Assembly: GCA_018266295.1 (NCBI GenBank)
Contig: JAFEAQ010000004.1
Location: 1 to 64,000, forward strand
From: Bdellovibrionales bacterium
Lineage (GTDB): Bacteria; Bdellovibrionota; Bdellovibrionia; Bdellovibrionales; Bdellovibrionaceae
Reading direction: 5' to 3'
DNA: 64,000 bases
Shown here in pieces: positions 44,538 to 52,825 of this stretch. A program made the translations under genes and the position numbers. Positions within the stretch are counted from its first letter, which is position 1. Each line of letters opens with the position of its first letter. Under the pieces are notes generated by a model, which made no database searches, was not told the origin of the DNA, and worked only from the letters and a program-made list of their open reading frames with translations.

Positions 44538-46400
44538 ATGCGGTTGAAAACGTCACCTACCAAAAAAATTCAGGAATCTGAGAATTTTTATACAGCTTTT
44601 GGTAAGTTGGACGGCCAACATCCCTGGATGGAACAAGTTCCTGAAGGCTTTGTCGCCTATCGCGTGCGCCGCCTCAATACCGGCAAAGTCGCCTACTTCA
44701 ATTTCGTCCTCGCAAAAGAAATGGGTCTCATCGATGCCAACCACCCTCACGAAATGACCGAGGAGCTGGAACAAAAGCTCGTTGAAACTTTCTCGATCCA
44801 AATCATCAATGAATACGATGAACTCACTAAAAAAAGAATTCCGCCTGAAAGCATTCTGCCACATAAATTCATGGCGACTCGCTACTTGCAGCTTCAACAT
44901 AGCAACAAGCAAGGTAAAACTTCCGGTGACGGTCGCGGCATTTGGAATGGAACTGTTCAACACCGCGGAATGACTTGGGACGTTTCGAGTCGTGGTACTG
45001 GCGTTACCTGCCTTGCACCAGGAGCTGTTGAAGCCAATCGTCCTTTGAAAACTGGCGGCACTGAATTTGGTTATGGGTGCGGGCTTGCCGAGATCGATGA
45101 GCTCCTCGGAGCTGCGATCCTTGCTGAGATCATGCATCTTCAAGGTATTAATACTGAGCGCGTGCTGTGCACTATCGACCTTGGTCGTGGCTACGGGATC
45201 GGCGTGCGTGCCGCTCCGAACTTGATCCGTCCTGCGCATTTATTTTTATATTTAAAACAAGAGCGTCATCCAGAACTGAAAGCGGCGACGGACTATTTTA
45301 TTCAGCGTCAGGTTGCTAACAAAAAATGGACGATGAAATCAAAGCTCGGCACTCAAGCGGCTTACGATGAAATGACCGAGATCGTTGCGGACTCTTTTGC
45401 TAACTTCACGGCAAAATTGGATATCGATTACGTTTTTGCATGGTTGGACTGGGACGGTGATAACGTCTTGGCTGACGCCGGTATTATTGACTACGGCAGT
45501 GTCCGTCAATTTGGTATCCGCCACGATCGTTATCGCTACGATGACGTTGAAAGATTCTCGACGAACCTGAATGAGCAACGCAAGAAAGCCCGGTTGATCG
45601 TTCAAGTGTTCTTGCAACTCTCAGATTTCTTGAAAACTCAAAAAAAGAAGTCATTGCGTTCGTTTGCTAACCATCCGGTAGCATTGAAGTTTGATAAAAT
45701 GTTTATCAAACACCGTGCGGAGCGCCTGCTTTTCCGCATGGGCTTCAATCAAATCCAACGCGATAACATCTTAAAAAGCAAAACAGATACTTTCACACAG
45801 TTTGAAAAAGTCTTTAGTTTCCTTGAAAGAGCTAAAGTCAGTGGTGCTCAAATCAAAGTAGCCGACGGCGTGAATCACCCTGCGTTGTTTAATATGCGCA
45901 ATATCCTCGGCACTTTGCCGCAGTACTATTTGCAAGGTAAAGACTTCTCGAACGCTCACATGGGCGAAGAAGAGTTCTTTAAATCCATCCTCTCAGTCTT
46001 TGGTAAATCCAAAAACGCGAAGCTGGGTCAAAAGCAGCGTTTCCATATTCAAAAGTTCCAGGCTCTTTATAAAGACCTTGTTGTTTTGGCAGCTGGCAAA
46101 GGCCGCTCAGAACACATCCTTCGCGGGATTTCTCGTCGTGCGCAGGTTCTGAATTCAGAAAAACGCATCACGGGCAATGCCTTGATTGAAATCGTTGAGG
46201 CAGTCTTGACCGAAAAGAAACGCGGCCTTTCTCACGATCAGATCCAGAAGGTTGTCGATCGCTTTATTCATGATCATTTAGATCTGCCAGAAGCTCCGAT
46301 CAGCCGTCACCACAAACACAAAACAGGTGTGCCAGCGGTGCGTCCGGATCTTTACTCCAAGTTACTGACTTTGGTTGCCGACCATCGCGACGATATCTAA
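44538..46400 (+). CDS. Divergent SelO/YdiU-like pseudokinase
   Basis: The 620-residue protein resembles SelO (YdiU), a kinase-fold enzyme that transfers AMP to proteins. Matching landmarks are SGDGRGIWNG (129-138), WDVSSRGTGVT (147-157), a helix with EIDELLGAAILAEIM (about 185-199), and WDGDNVLADAGIIDYG (305-320), where Asn309 and the DYG Asp318 keep the nine-residue spacing. Two features differ. The usual Lys of WDLQLKGAG is replaced by Arg152, and the C-terminal 300 residues are long and basic. It may be an adenylyltransferase, a pseudo-enzyme or something new. Two envelope genes follow in the same direction. Confidence 0.65.
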   Translation: MRLKTSPTKKIQESENFYTAFGKLDGQHPWMEQVPEGFVAYRVRRLNTGKVAYFNFVLAKEMGLIDANHPHEMTEELEQKLVETFSIQIINEYDELTKKRIPPESILPHKFMATRYLQLQHSNKQGKTSGDGRGIWNGTVQHRGMTWDVSSRGTGVTCLAPGAVEANRPLKTGGTEFGYGCGLAEIDELLGAAILAEIMHLQGINTERVLCTIDLGRGYGIGVRAAPNLIRPAHLFLYLKQERHPELKAATDYFIQRQVANKKWTMKSKLGTQAAYDEMTEIVADSFANFTAKLDIDYVFAWLDWDGDNVLADAGIIDYGSVRQFGIRHDRYRYDDVERFSTNLNEQRKKARLIVQVFLQLSDFLKTQKKKSLRSFANHPVALKFDKMFIKHRAERLLFRMGFNQIQRDNILKSKTDTFTQFEKVFSFLERAKVSGAQIKVADGVNHPALFNMRNILGTLPQYYLQGKDFSNAHMGEEEFFKSILSVFGKSKNAKLGQKQRFHIQKFQALYKDLVVLAAGKGRSEHILRGISRRAQVLNSEKRITGNALIEIVEAVLTEKKRGLSHDQIQKVVDRFIHDHLDLPEAPISRHHKHKTGVPAVRPDLYSKLLTLVADHRDDI

Positions 46401-46409
46401 GATACTCTG

Positions 46410-47264
46410 ATGAAGTATTTATTTTGCCTCGTTATGGCGATGGCACTGCCGGCGCTTTCTTTTGCAGAAGATGTCTCCCCGAATGTCGGAACCGAAGTTC
46501 CCGTGGCTGCGCCGGTAGAAGCTCCGGAAATCCCACAACCTGGTTCACAGAAATTTGTCGTCGGTTTGAAAACCGTCGATTTTAACTATAACGAGCCGGG
46601 GCTCATGTCCGATCGCGGGTGGCTCAGTGGCTTGAACGTTCAATATCGTCGCATGATGAGCGAAACGAATACCTTGATTGTTTCTGCAGACTATGTGCAG
46701 GGATCGACGATTTACAATGGAGCTCTTCAGACAAATACAGGTGATAAAACTCCGTATTCATCGACTGAACAATTTCGTGTCATGAGTCTCGAAGCGGCGT
46801 TTAGCGGACCTATTTTGAATTCAAATACCTGGGGCGCGGTTGCTGGTTTTGGCTATCGCAATACTTACGACAATAAAACCGGCCAGTATGATTATCGCCG
46901 CGACATCACCTACTACTACACAGTCCTTGGCTTAACCGCCCTGCTCTACAACCAGGGAAAAATCAAAGCCGTCGGAATCGGCGAGCTAAATACTCTTTTG
47001 GGTGGTGGAGCGAAGACTTACCTTTCTGACGTGTCTTCATCTTACAAAGATGTGAACTTCGCATTCAGAAATGGAGCGGCAGTCAAGCTTGGTATTGAGA
47101 CCTCTATCAAAGATTTTATCGGTAAAGAAATCCTCATTGATGTGTCCTACAAATACTGGACAGTGGCTGACTCCAATGTCGAATACGTCGGCAATAACAG
47201 CTATGGTCTCGAGCCCCACAATACGACGGGCCTGACCTCCATCTCGGTCGGTTACGTTTTCTAG
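46410..47264 (+). CDS. Outer-membrane beta-barrel-like protein
   Basis: The 284-residue product has a signal peptide (1-19, ending LSFA), a Pro/Val/Glu-rich linker (about 20-45), and alternating beta-strands with many Tyr and Gly. It ends in VGYVF, the aromatic C-terminal signature for outer-membrane insertion. It starts nine bases after the SelO-like gene, so they are likely co-transcribed. The role of the barrel is unknown. Confidence 0.75.
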   Translation: MKYLFCLVMAMALPALSFAEDVSPNVGTEVPVAAPVEAPEIPQPGSQKFVVGLKTVDFNYNEPGLMSDRGWLSGLNVQYRRMMSETNTLIVSADYVQGSTIYNGALQTNTGDKTPYSSTEQFRVMSLEAAFSGPILNSNTWGAVAGFGYRNTYDNKTGQYDYRRDITYYYTVLGLTALLYNQGKIKAVGIGELNTLLGGGAKTYLSDVSSSYKDVNFAFRNGAAVKLGIETSIKDFIGKEILIDVSYKYWTVADSNVEYVGNNSYGLEPHNTTGLTSISVGYVF

Positions 47265-47322
47265 AGCGCTTGAGGATTCACTTTTAGGCGTGGTCTGCCT
47301 CTTGCAACCATTCCTCGAAGCT

Positions 47323-48858
47323 ATGAATCAACGATGGGTTTTACCTACATTAGTGACCACTTTCTGCGTACTTACGCTCGGGATGCTTTACATGTCCCGA
47401 AAGCCGGTCTGTATTGATTCCAAAGTCGTTGAAAGAATTGACAGGGCGGGTGAATCCGTTTTCCGCTGTTCCCTGAATAAACACGTTCCTTTTAGCCCCT
47501 ACTACGACGAACATTTGCCGGCGATTGAAGCCCGAGTTCAGCAAGTGGAAAAGTTCGTGGATAGCATTGCACCTTATAAGAATTCCTACCGCCTGGTGAT
47601 CTTAAAGGACAAGCCGAACTACTTCCTCGTCACGAATAATATCATCTACATCGGTGAAACTTTGCTCGAAGCTCGGGGCCATATTGAAAAGGCCTTGCTC
47701 AAGGCTTGGTACCGTGAAAATGCTCAGCATCTTTTTGCTTATGAGAATCTCTTTGAAGAGGTTTACACCGACTTCATGCTTTACCTCGCTAAAGGCAGCC
47801 TCAAAATCGAAGATCCTTTCCGTGGTGCTCGCACTCGCGTCGGCGGATCACGTTGGCCTCAGGTGCTAAAATCAACTCAGTCGTATTGCCAATCGCCTTG
47901 GAAGAACTCCGAGCACTATCGCTTCTGCGCACAGATGCAGCTGCAGGATTCTCCGCTCAAAGACCAAGTCGTCGAGCTGAGCCTCCGCCCCTTACTCGTA
48001 TCGAGTTGGATCGAAGCCTATGACGGTCTCAGTTTTAGAGATCAGTACCGTCTTGTTCGTAATCTTAAAGAACTTATCTCTGGCGATCACAGCCCGGATC
48101 TTCCGCTTGTAAAGACCGGCGGCTTTATTCCCCAGAGCGCTCCCCTGCTCGAAGCCTCTGAAGCCGTGAAGAACATCAGCAATTTCTTGATGAGTTCAAA
48201 CTTAACGAAAACATCTGAATCGCAACGTGTGTTCGTGACTTTGGTGGCAAACAACCTCAGCCGCTATGGTTACAACGATGCTTTGGGTGGAATTAATTTC
48301 GACCTGCTGATTGTGAATGATACGAAGATCAACCCATCATCCGAGCAGTTCAAACACTTCTTGGCGCTATCCAAGCAGAACCCCCGCACGAAGATCGCCT
48401 TGAAAGATCCAGAGAATCTCTGGATGTTACCATCGGTCTATCCTATTCATTGGCGCTCAATTGACTCTTTGCATGCGAACCGCTTGGTTTACAACAAATG
48501 CGGTAGTTACGATTTTAACTTTGTATGGCAGTTCTCTCTGAACACAGAGAAGTTGCTCATCTTGAATGTCTGCAAAGATCAGAAGATCAACTTAGCCGGT
48601 TACATCAAAGAAGGCCCTGAAGCTTTCGGTGAACAGAATAAAGATATTCCTTTCATCCAATTCCATATCCCTTCTTTGATGATGCGTAAGAATCAACTCG
48701 CGGGCGTCCGCAGCGTTTATGATCTCGTCACTCGTCGTGAAATCGACAATCCTGTTTTTCAAAGCTTAGGCTGGCAAAAGCTCCAATGGAGCGAGCGAGC
48801 GCAAGCTTACCAACCGAAGTCCTTCATCGAAGGCATCGAGTGGTTCAAAGTTCAGTAG
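47323..48858 (+). CDS. Membrane-anchored protein, unknown function
   Basis: The start is taken at ATG 47323 (511 residues); a GTG at 47290 would add eleven residues before the membrane helix. A single N-terminal helix (about 7-25, LPTLVTTFCVLTLGMLYM) anchors a large, probably periplasmic domain. It has at least five Cys and paired strands, without a recognised fold. A segment YLAKGSLKIEDPF and a Trp-rich C-terminus are notable. It lies 58 bases after the barrel gene and may belong to the SelO-like operon. It overlaps the convergent GFA-like gene by 14 bases. Confidence 0.62.
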   Translation: MNQRWVLPTLVTTFCVLTLGMLYMSRKPVCIDSKVVERIDRAGESVFRCSLNKHVPFSPYYDEHLPAIEARVQQVEKFVDSIAPYKNSYRLVILKDKPNYFLVTNNIIYIGETLLEARGHIEKALLKAWYRENAQHLFAYENLFEEVYTDFMLYLAKGSLKIEDPFRGARTRVGGSRWPQVLKSTQSYCQSPWKNSEHYRFCAQMQLQDSPLKDQVVELSLRPLLVSSWIEAYDGLSFRDQYRLVRNLKELISGDHSPDLPLVKTGGFIPQSAPLLEASEAVKNISNFLMSSNLTKTSESQRVFVTLVANNLSRYGYNDALGGINFDLLIVNDTKINPSSEQFKHFLALSKQNPRTKIALKDPENLWMLPSVYPIHWRSIDSLHANRLVYNKCGSYDFNFVWQFSLNTEKLLILNVCKDQKINLAGYIKEGPEAFGEQNKDIPFIQFHIPSLMMRKNQLAGVRSVYDLVTRREIDNPVFQSLGWQKLQWSERAQAYQPKSFIEGIEWFKVQ

Positions 48859-49288
48859 TTTTCAGACCCAAGACCATCTCAAGAGGCGCGTTTTGCTCGA
48901 AAGCCGGCACGCCCGCAAGCAAAGTATGTTTTGCTCCCATATTCTCAGTCCAAACAAGATACTGTGGCGTGAAAATACTTAAATCACTCAGCGTCGCCAC
49001 TTTAACAGTTACAATTTCCGGAGCATCAGATATTTCCGCGTAGACATGGCTGCCACAGTCTTTGCAAAAATACCGCTTCACCGTGGATCCGCGCGCCGAT
49101 GTGGTCTCGTAAAAAGCCAGCTCTGTCGAGCATGAGAAAGACGATTTCGGAAGAACCATCATCGGACTACCAAGCGAGCCGCTGGCTCTTTGGCATTGCT
49201 GACAATAGCAAATCCCTTGGGAAAGCGGCGAAGAGGAAATCGTATACTGCACCTTTTCGCACAAACAGCTTCCGGAAATGGTTTTCAT
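48845..49288 (-). CDS. GFA/CENP-V-family zinc-binding protein
   Basis: The 147-residue protein has the GFA fold pattern: GSCLCEKVQY at residues 6-15, CYCQQCQRASGS (about 32-43), and YFCKDCGSHVYAE (about 73-85), each a Cys pair for zinc. The family is named for a glutathione-dependent formaldehyde-activating enzyme, but most members have no proven reaction. It overlaps the terpene synthase stop by four bases (ATGA), so it is the third gene of the P450-terpene synthase operon and may act on the product or an aldehyde intermediate (inference). Confidence 0.82.
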   Translation of the reverse strand: MKTISGSCLCEKVQYTISSSPLSQGICYCQQCQRASGSLGSPMMVLPKSSFSCSTELAFYETTSARGSTVKRYFCKDCGSHVYAEISDAPEIVTVKVATLSDLSIFTPQYLVWTENMGAKHTLLAGVPAFEQNAPLEMVLGLKTTEL

Positions 49289-50151
49289 ATCGTTCCTTGC
49301 ATCTTTTCGTGCAGCATTTGCACTTGATCGAGGCCTTCTACATAGGCCTTCACTGAAAACGTCTTGATTCTTGAATCATAGGTCAGAATTTTTTCACGCA
49401 GAGTACAGATCTCATGTCGCAGATTCTTTATGGCCTCAGCGGCATCATGTTCACTGGAACAGCTAGCGAGTTCTCCTGTGATGTCCCCGTCCATGATTTC
49501 TCTTTGGCGGGTGACAAGAACATTGAAAATACGTCCCATGCGTTGGCCCATCAGAAAAACTTCGCGCATGAGCCCTACTTCCGAAAGATCCAGCTTATCA
49601 CTGGCCATCAGGTCCATCATCGAAACTAAAACCATTCCCATATTGTGATGAGCATAGGCGCGGTTTTCTGCAGGGTTCCCAATGAACGGATTGGCAGTGA
49701 CAAGAGAGCTGTACCGATTTGCCGTGTAGAACTGCGATAGATCAAAGCAAAGGATTTGTTTGAGGTACTGATATTGAGGCAGTCGCTGTAAGACGGTTTC
49801 CATCTCTTTAAAGAGTGAGAGCGCAAAAATCAGAACGGGATGATGATCGTGCTTTAAACGTCCTAGGGATTTATTGCCGCCAAAATTTAACTGATAAAGA
49901 TCCTCCAAGAGTTCAGGATCACTCTGCGAAGGACGGTCGGCATAATCATCATAGAGAGTGATCAGAGTTCCCAAACACAGTTTCGCTCGCAATAGATCGG
50001 AAAAATCGTCCTGAGAAACAGAATTCAACGTAATCGCCGTATATCCCTGAACCAGAAACCTGTTATATAGTGCTGGCGCGCGATGCGGAGCAAACGCCAC
50101 CATATTTCGTTCAATCTGATGCAAGGTATTTTGAACTTTGAGCGCCATCAT
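49285..50151 (-). CDS. Class I terpene synthase-like protein
   Basis: The 288-residue, all-helical protein carries both Mg-binding motifs of class I terpene cyclases. The first is DDYAD (68-72, DDxxD). The second is NVLVTRQRE (210-218), which keeps the three metal ligands Asn210, Thr214 and Glu218 of the NSE triad and is followed by DGD. The 142-residue spacing between motifs is normal. It would ionise a prenyl diphosphate and cyclise it in the cytoplasm; chain length is unknown. It lies between a P450 and a GFA-fold gene, each overlapping by four bases. Two adjacent ATG codons at 50151 and 50148 are possible starts, both inside a hairpin. Confidence 0.75.
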   Translation of the reverse strand: MMALKVQNTLHQIERNMVAFAPHRAPALYNRFLVQGYTAITLNSVSQDDFSDLLRAKLCLGTLITLYDDYADRPSQSDPELLEDLYQLNFGGNKSLGRLKHDHHPVLIFALSLFKEMETVLQRLPQYQYLKQILCFDLSQFYTANRYSSLVTANPFIGNPAENRAYAHHNMGMVLVSMMDLMASDKLDLSEVGLMREVFLMGQRMGRIFNVLVTRQREIMDGDITGELASCSSEHDAAEAIKNLRHEICTLREKILTYDSRIKTFSVKAYVEGLDQVQMLHEKMQGTI

Positions 50152-50160
50152 AAATGGCGC
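50142..50160 (-). promoter_or_regulatory. Hairpin covering the terpene synthase start codon
   Basis: A 7-bp GC-rich perfect inverted repeat (50142-50148 and 50154-50160) with a 5-nt loop holds the P450 stop and both possible terpene synthase start codons. Ribosomes finishing the P450 would open it, which would couple translation of the two genes. Confidence 0.55.
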
Positions 50161-51449
50161 CTTTTGAAAAATACAGGAAGAGGCGATTTCGTGTGAGCAG
50201 TAATCAGTGCCTCAATTTCCGGAGGCGCCGAGTGTGCCGGTCGCATTTCGTAACGCTCGCAAAGCTTTTGCAGAACTAGCGTCGCCTCAAGTTTTGCCAA
50301 CGCCATACCAATACAGATTCTGGATCCACCACCAAACGGCAGGAACGAAAATGGATGCTTGAGGTCATTTAAGAATCGATCTGCAATAAACTCGTCTGGA
50401 CGATCAAAGTAGTCGGGATGACGCTGAATATGTCGCACACTCAAGAACACCTGCGAACCTTTAGGAATTTTTACGCCACCAAGGATATCATCTTGATTAG
50501 TTTCGCGAGGTAAAAAATAAGCCGAAGGATAAAGTCGCAACGCTTCTTTATAAGTCGATTGGACGAGGACGGACTTCTTAAGAGCTTCATAGTTCGTCTT
50601 GGTAAAGCGCGCGGCTTCTAACGCAATTTGATTCTGAACGGAGCCATGAGCGGCCACAAGGTAGGCCGAAAAGATCAGAGAAGACGCCGTTGTGTCATAG
50701 CCTGCAAACATAAAGGCTTTTAACTGATCACGAATAAATGACTTCTCTTCACCTCGAATCGTCATCGCTTTTAACAGAGAGAGTTCTTCATCTTTAAGTA
50801 CTTCCTCTGCGATTTGATCTAACTCAGAATGAATTGTATTTAATGAACGTCTTTTAGATGGAGAAAAGGGGCATTCAGCAATGCTTCTGAGGCTTTCACC
50901 CGCCTTACGATTTAAATCAACGAACGCAGCATTGAGCTTGTCTGATTCAGAAACTAGATCGTGATTTAATACAAAGACTCCCGCTGTTCGTAAAACAATG
51001 CGGGTGAGATGTGGCACTAAATCGACGGGTTCGTTGGCCTCAATAGATCTATCAATCACTGGAAAGATTTCCTTGATAAACCCGTCAACTTTTTCGACCA
51101 GACGATCCATGCCCGCATTATTCATAAGTGTGGCACTTGTCTGACGAACTCTTTGCGCCTCTTCACCTTGAAGCTGAATGAGCCCTTTGGGACCCGACAG
51201 AGCTTTGATTTTCTTTAGGACCAAAGAACTTTTGTCATACTTTTGTTTTTGATCCAGTAAGATGTGCTGGGCGTGATGAGGATCGTAAGAAAAAAAGAAC
51301 CGTCGGAATCCCAGGTTCAATTCGACGGGTTTGCTTGTATCCTCTGGCAAGTACCTATCGAAAAATCCGTAGGGATCATTCTGAAAGGCCATGAGTCGGC
51401 CGATGGGGTTCTGTTTGAGTAGTTTTGTGATTGGGCATTTCGATTCCAT
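50148..51449 (-). CDS. Cytochrome P450
   Basis: The 433-residue protein has the I-helix oxygen-binding AGYDTT (249-254), the K-helix ExxR (Glu302-Arg305, KEALR), and the heme-binding FGGGSRICIG with ligand Cys379. It has no N-terminal membrane anchor, so it is a soluble bacterial P450 that needs a ferredoxin and reductase. It heads an operon with a terpene synthase and a GFA-like protein. Oxidation of the terpene product is the natural inference. An inverted repeat upstream may control the operon. Confidence 0.93.
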   Translation of the reverse strand: MESKCPITKLLKQNPIGRLMAFQNDPYGFFDRYLPEDTSKPVELNLGFRRFFFSYDPHHAQHILLDQKQKYDKSSLVLKKIKALSGPKGLIQLQGEEAQRVRQTSATLMNNAGMDRLVEKVDGFIKEIFPVIDRSIEANEPVDLVPHLTRIVLRTAGVFVLNHDLVSESDKLNAAFVDLNRKAGESLRSIAECPFSPSKRRSLNTIHSELDQIAEEVLKDEELSLLKAMTIRGEEKSFIRDQLKAFMFAGYDTTASSLIFSAYLVAAHGSVQNQIALEAARFTKTNYEALKKSVLVQSTYKEALRLYPSAYFLPRETNQDDILGGVKIPKGSQVFLSVRHIQRHPDYFDRPDEFIADRFLNDLKHPFSFLPFGGGSRICIGMALAKLEATLVLQKLCERYEMRPAHSAPPEIEALITAHTKSPLPVFFKRRHL

Positions 51450-51484
51450 GCAGCCAATCTAGGACAGAACATAATTGCTTAAAA

Positions 51485-51525
51485 GTTCAATAAAGTTATA
51501 AACCAATAACCAATAGTTATTGAAC
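51485..51525. promoter_or_regulatory. Inverted repeat upstream of P450 operon
   Basis: Perfect 9-bp arms (51485-51493 and 51517-51525) are separated by 23 bases that contain a smaller inverted repeat (AATAAC/GTTATT). The site sits 36 bases before the P450 start and overlaps the mvaB stop. It may be an operator of the P450 operon or a weak terminator. Confidence 0.4.
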
Positions 51526-52440
51526 CTTGCCCAGGGGCTTCAAAAAGCCGACCTTGCCCACTTTCGTGGAAAGCGTGTGCTGGATTTTCTCTGTGAGCCA
51601 CGGATAGATGGCCACCATCTTTTCGATATCAAGACCGGTTTTCACTCCCATCCCATGGAACATGTATGCCACATCTTCAGTGGATACGTTGCCGGCAGCA
51701 CCGGGAGCATAAGGGCATCCACCCAAGCCACCCATGCTGGCATCAAACACGGTCACGCCCAACTCATACGCTTCTAGAATATTCGCAAGAGCGGTCCCAC
51801 GTGTATCGTGGAAGTGCGCTGCGAGCTTTTTCACGGGAATTGCTTTTTTGAGTTTCTTAAAGACGCTTTGTACTTGCGCCGGATTCGCAACACCAATGGT
51901 GTCACCGATAGAAATCTCGTAGCAGCCAAGCTGATGCAGACGTTTTGCAAGCTGCACCACTTTGGCTTCAGAAACTTTCCCTTCAAAAGGGCAACCAAAG
52001 CACGTGCTGAGGTAACCGCGGACTTTAATCTTATGCTTCTTCGCGAGTGCCATTACGGGCTTAAAACGCTCAAAGCTTTCATCGATCGTGCAGTTAATAT
52101 TTTTCTTAGAAAAAGACTCACTGGCAGCCGCAAAGATTGCGACTTCCTTTACGCCGGACTCGATTGCCATCAACATGCCTTTTTCATTCGGCACAAGTAC
52201 AGAGAACTCAGTTCCTTTTGGTGTCTTCATCTTCATGGCAGCAGTCGTGACTTCCATAGAACCCGCCATTTGCGGAACCCATTGTGGTGATACGAAGGCA
52301 CCCACCTCAATACGGCGAGAACCAATATCCAACAGGTGCTTCAGGATTTCCAAACGTGCGTCCGTTGGCAAAACGACTTTCTCGTTTTGCAATCCATCCC
52401 GCAGAGCCATTTCTACTATCGTCACTTTTTTCGCTGCCAT
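51517..52440 (-). CDS. mvaB: Hydroxymethylglutaryl-CoA lyase
   Basis: The 307-residue protein is a TIM-barrel lyase with EMALRDGLQNEK near the N-terminus (metal and catalytic residues), HFHDTRGTALAN with the metal-binding His-x-His region, and the Cys loop GGLGGCPYAPGAAGN. It splits HMG-CoA to acetoacetate and acetyl-CoA, the last step of leucine degradation. It is the last gene of the liu-type operon. The next gene downstream, the P450, starts 67 bases on. Confidence 0.92.
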   Translation of the reverse strand: MAAKKVTIVEMALRDGLQNEKVVLPTDARLEILKHLLDIGSRRIEVGAFVSPQWVPQMAGSMEVTTAAMKMKTPKGTEFSVLVPNEKGMLMAIESGVKEVAIFAAASESFSKKNINCTIDESFERFKPVMALAKKHKIKVRGYLSTCFGCPFEGKVSEAKVVQLAKRLHQLGCYEISIGDTIGVANPAQVQSVFKKLKKAIPVKKLAAHFHDTRGTALANILEAYELGVTVFDASMGGLGGCPYAPGAAGNVSTEDVAYMFHGMGVKTGLDIEKMVAIYPWLTEKIQHTLSTKVGKVGFLKPLGKVQ

Positions 52441-52447
52441 TTAAACC

Positions 52448-52825
52448 TTAAGCTTTTGCTGCTTCAATTTTCACAAGCAATTTACCGAGAACCACTTGGT
52501 CCCCGATCTGACACTCGATTTGACCGATTTTGCCGGCGATCTCCGCTTTTAAAGTATACTCCATTTTCATGGCTTCCATCACTAGCACTGCTTGGCCTTT
52601 TGTGATTTCCTGGCCTGGATTCACCAAGATTTTGGTTACTTTACCCGGCATTGGCGACATGACTTTATCAGAAGAAGCGCCGCCGCCCGCTTTGTTGCGT
52701 TTACGACCTGCTGGTTGCGCATCGACAGCAAATGTACGGCCGTTGAAGTGAACCCAGAGAGTGTCTTTGATCAACTGTGCTTCGGCTTTAAGATCTGCAC
52801 CGTTATGACGAACTTTGATTTCCAT
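52448..52825 (-). CDS. Biotin carboxyl carrier protein of acyl-CoA carboxylase
   Basis: The start is ATG 52825, overlapping the biotin carboxylase stop by one base (TAATG). The 125-residue product has a beta-rich N-terminus, a basic linker (GRKRNKAGGGASSDK) and a C-terminal biotinyl domain with VMEAMKMEY, where the central Lys carries biotin. In most methylcrotonyl-CoA carboxylases this domain is fused to the biotin carboxylase. Here it is a separate polypeptide. Confidence 0.88.
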   Translation of the reverse strand: MEIKVRHNGADLKAEAQLIKDTLWVHFNGRTFAVDAQPAGRKRNKAGGGASSDKVMSPMPGKVTKILVNPGQEITKGQAVLVMEAMKMEYTLKAEIAGKIGQIECQIGDQVVLGKLLVKIEAAKA

